Below, in pieces: positions 8,188 through 9,569 of a stretch of DNA of 9,569 bases. The stretch covers positions 1 through 9,569 of the forward strand of contig JAUWTY010000028.1 in NCBI GenBank assembly GCA_030614485.1, read 5' to 3'. The translations under genes were made by a program, and so were the position numbers. The notes beneath the pieces were generated by a model. The model searched no databases, was not told the DNA's origin, and saw only the letters and a list, made by a program, of their open reading frames with translations. The stretch comes from Methanosarcinales archaeon (GTDB taxonomy: Archaea; Halobacteriota; Methanosarcinia; Methanosarcinales; Methanocomedenaceae). The stretch's first letter is position 1, and every line of letters begins with the position of its first letter.

Positions 8188-8194
8188 ACCACTG
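8176..8194 (+). repeat. 19-bp palindrome across the fen1 stop codon
   Basis: CAGTGGTTC and GAACCACTG are perfect 9-bp arms around T8185, the first base of the fen1 TGA. In RNA this would fold as an 8-bp stem with a CTG loop. It encodes the end of the PIP box. It is not followed by a U-tract, so it is a poor intrinsic terminator; it may instead stabilise the mRNA end or slow termination. The structure is certain; the role is inference. Confidence 0.55.
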
Positions 8195-8415
8195 CAATGC
8201 TCCGAAGAATTGAAGCTGAATATACGGACGTTCTGTGCAAAAACCAAATGATGTAAATAATGAATACATAATTGGAATTAGTGCATATTGATATGACAGA
8301 AGATACTTATTCAGTTGTCTGGAAACTTGAAATGCCCCAGAAAGTGTTGTTACTCTTGGAATAAGCGGTGAGTTGTTATTAATATTACCCAGACCTCTGC
8401 AGGATGGTGGCGTGA

Positions 8416-8595
8416 ATTTTGGTTTATTGTTATTGCAGCCAGGGGAGCAGCAAGGAGGAGAGTTCGAAGTATTTGCGGTTGCAAGGCGGGAAGGTGTTGT
8501 ACCAGTTTATGGTACGGGTGAAGCTGCCAAAGGATGCTTCGGGGGAAGTATGGGTTTTGATTCCAGGTGTCTGTGTATTTGGAATGGTGGATTAG
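8416..8595 (+). pseudogene. Possible remnant of a degraded coding sequence
   Basis: This plus-strand frame is open from the TGA at 8413-8415 to the TAG at 8593-8595. Its second half reads LRLQGGKVLYQFMVRVKLP followed by KDASGEVWVLIPG, a balanced composition unlike a random frame. There is no start codon with a ribosome site, and a neighbouring frame (8372-8521) carries another protein-like stretch upstream, as expected after a frameshift. No family is recognised, so this is a tentative call. Confidence 0.2.
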
Positions 8596-8698
8596 AAACA
8601 TTTCTATTAAAGAAGATGTTAACAATATGCTTATGTTGATTAAATATGACAATGAAAAATTTGTAAAATCCCGGCGTAATGTAGATAAATTGAAATAA
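8567..8698 (+). CDS. Short ORF, 43 residues, unknown (may be a fragment)
   Basis: From a GTG at 8567 the frame runs to the TAA at 8696. The product contains SIKEDVNNMLMLIKYDNEKF followed by VKSRRNVDKLK, a helical, charged composition typical of real protein, in A/T-rich DNA like that to its right. No ribosome site precedes the GTG, and the N-terminal part is poor. It may be the C-terminal end of a lost gene, or a small protein. The family is not recognised. Confidence 0.25.
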   Translation: MSVYLEWWIRNISIKEDVNNMLMLIKYDNEKFVKSRRNVDKLK

Positions 8699-8710
8699 CT
8701 GCGGGGTTTT
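8665..8710 (+). terminator. Weak hairpin ending in TTTT
   Basis: AAAATCCCG (8665-8673) pairs with CGGGGTTTT (8702-8710) through nine pairs including one G-T, around a 28-base loop. It overlaps the end of the 43-codon frame. It could act as a 3'-end structure on the plus strand, but the loop is large and the T-run is short and part of the stem. Confidence 0.2.
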
Positions 8711-8767
8711 GTAGAGTTAAAAAAAAAAGAGAAAATATTAGATGAATTGTTTTAAAAAAGAAAGAGA

Positions 8768-8820
8768 TGATGATAATTTAATTGTACAATTTATGATACA
8801 ATTGTCTCAAATTATCATTA
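8768..8820 (-). terminator. A/T-rich two-stage hairpin and T-tracts after the unknown minus-strand gene
   Basis: The outer arms ATGATAATTT (8770-8779) and AAATTATCAT (8809-8818) are a perfect 10-bp match, extendable outward by a G-T and a T-A pair. An inner stem AATTGTA (8780-8786) pairs with TACAATT (8797-8803). It begins 22 bp past the stop of the minus-strand gene. Read on the minus strand, it is followed by TTTCTTTTTT (about 8753-8764) and a T10 tract (about 8720-8729), which fits archaeal U-tract termination. Confidence 0.45.
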
Positions 8821-8841
8821 ATCCCAAGATATCTATTGATG

Positions 8842-9569
8842 TTAAAACGATGACAATAGTGTCTGTTTTCGGGCCACTTCTTTTTTCATCTTCGCAATCT
8901 TTTTGTAATCTTCTTTTTTAACACAAAGTTTACTAGAAAGATATTCCAAAGCCCTTTGATCATCAATGATTTTTCTAAGTCGAATGGATTCCAATCCTAT
9001 TTGCTCTAAATTAAAACTTTTTTGAAGAACTCTTACATCCAAGTTTTCATTTGCAAAATATCCCATTTTGATAATTGAATCATCAGGATAAATTTCTTGA
9101 ATTTCATTTGGGCTTAATTTATAGTACCCATAATCTTCCTTATTAAATAACCTAAGTTTATTCTCTTCACGATTTTGTAATTTCTCAAAAAACTCTTTCG
9201 GCCCTTTTAGAGGTTTATGTTTTTCACCTATACTGTCAAAACCGAGACCGAAAGATAGAATGTCTTTTGCACCTACTACATTAGCATCTTTATTAAATCG
9301 TCCCTGATTGGCATTTATTGAATGGATGAAACTATTTTCCAAAAGATCATGTTCTTTTAATGACCGCATGAAACTTCTGATAGTCTGACGCATACTCAAC
9401 GGAGTCTTCCCATCAAAATCAAATACAAAAGTGTCAATCTCTTTTTTTGCGTAGAAATCTACAATATCTGGTATGAATAACAGTGCTGGAGGGACTATTC
9501 CCATTATAGGTTTATGGTTCAAAGTTTCTATTATCTCAACAGATTCTTCTAAAAATGTTTTATATTTTT
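8842..9569 (-). CDS. Unrecognised protein, 3' part only (5' end outside window)
   Basis: The frame is open from the right edge to the TAA at 8842-8844, so 241 residues are visible and the true start lies outside; a TTG at 9522 is internal to the open frame and has no ribosome site. I cannot name the family. Visible segments are GIVPPALLFIPDIVDFY, the acidic strand IDTFVFDFDGKTP, NANQGRFNKD and AKDILSFGLGFDSIGEKHKP. The protein then becomes more helical and charged, with a Lys-rich tail (KKEDYKKIAKMKKEVARK). The alternating strand/helix pattern with Gly/Asp at strand ends is compatible with a TIM-barrel fold, perhaps tRNA-guanine transglycosylase-like, but this is a guess. There is no signal peptide or membrane helix in the visible part. 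Codon use is strongly A/T-biased compared with metG, the ChlI-like gene and fen1, suggesting a separate origin. Confidence 0.7.
   Translation of the reverse strand, partial: KYKTFLEESVEIIETLNHKPIMGIVPPALLFIPDIVDFYAKKEIDTFVFDFDGKTPLSMRQTIRSFMRSLKEHDLLENSFIHSINANQGRFNKDANVVGAKDILSFGLGFDSIGEKHKPLKGPKEFFEKLQNREENKLRLFNKEDYGYYKLSPNEIQEIYPDDSIIKMGYFANENLDVRVLQKSFNLEQIGLESIRLRKIIDDQRALEYLSSKLCVKKEDYKKIAKMKKEVARKQTLLSSF

Larger units (their letters stand above)
8188..8841. other. About 650 bp without a convincing gene; possible gene debris
   Basis: No family-recognisable gene is present on either strand. Several short open frames overlap. A GTG-initiated 27-codon frame (8281-8364) would contain WKLEMPQKVLLLLE. 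Two staggered plus frames (8372-8521 and 8416-8595) contain protein-like stretches such as WWREFWFIVIAA and VRVKLPKDASGEVWVLIPG, but neither has a proper start. A TTG-initiated 88-codon frame (8373-8639) has an unlikely composition. Together they could be a decayed gene with frameshifts, or chance. From about 8600 the DNA becomes markedly A/T-rich, including an A10 run at about 8719-8730. No tRNA was seen. Confidence 0.45.

Noticed and set aside
8373..8639. A TTG-initiated 88-codon ORF, and a 100-codon minus-strand ORF (8350-8652) opposite it
   Set aside because: No ribosome site, no known family, Cys-rich or His/Gln-rich unlikely composition, and competing frames look at least as protein-like.
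1..9569. CRISPR array, tRNA or rRNA genes, insertion sequence or transposase
   Set aside because: I found no repeat-spacer pattern, no cloverleaf-like sequence with GGTTCRA-type arm in context, and no transposase motif on either strand by reading.

Overview
The window looks like chromosomal DNA from a euryarchaeon of the Methanosarcinales type. A methanogen or an anaerobic methane/alkane oxidiser relative is possible, but the sequence does not separate these. Archaeal markers are an S-layer precursor of the Methanosarcina surface-layer family, a FEN1 flap endonuclease ending in a PCNA-binding PIP box, a MetRS with four Cys-pair zinc knuckles and a C-terminal tRNA-binding domain, TATA-box-like promoters without bacterial -35/-10 elements, and Shine-Dalgarno sites of the GGAGG/GGTGA type.

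Layout. (1) Positions 1-650, minus strand: the first 216 codons of an S-layer precursor, with a leader region rich in palindromes. (2) 974-1813, minus: hisF, the cyclase subunit of imidazole glycerol phosphate synthase. (3) A 157-bp divergent spacer separates hisF from metG (1971-4001, plus), and it holds a TTTCCAT-N8-ATGGAAA inverted repeat. (4) Just after metG, at 4011-4082, a possible 23-codon ORF coincides with a long two-stage hairpin. (5) 4230-8187, plus: a tightly packed set that looks like one operon. It encodes a three-helix membrane protein of unknown function, a ChlI/BchI-type AAA+ ATPase, a ChlD-like von Willebrand A protein whose start overlaps the ATPase stop by 4 bp, and FEN1. 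Between the VWA gene and fen1 lies a tandem array of five perfect 7-bp units. (6) 8188-8841: about 650 bp without a convincing gene, holding short open frames that may be gene debris, and hairpins. (7) 8842-9569, minus: the 3' part of an unrecognised gene in conspicuously AT-rich DNA.

How the genes work together. hisF (histidine and purine-linked metabolism), metG (translation) and fen1 (Okazaki fragment and base-excision repair) are core genes with no clear link to one another. The ChlI-like ATPase and the VWA protein almost certainly act as a pair: they overlap, and the VWA protein keeps the linker typical of ChlD. However, the VWA protein lacks the ChlD AAA+ domain, carries a different N-terminal module, and has no large chelatase subunit (CobN/BchH) beside it. 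The small membrane protein directly upstream may belong to the same machine. This ATPase/VWA/membrane trio is the most interesting candidate in the window. The visible drop in GC after about 8600 suggests a different origin for the right edge.
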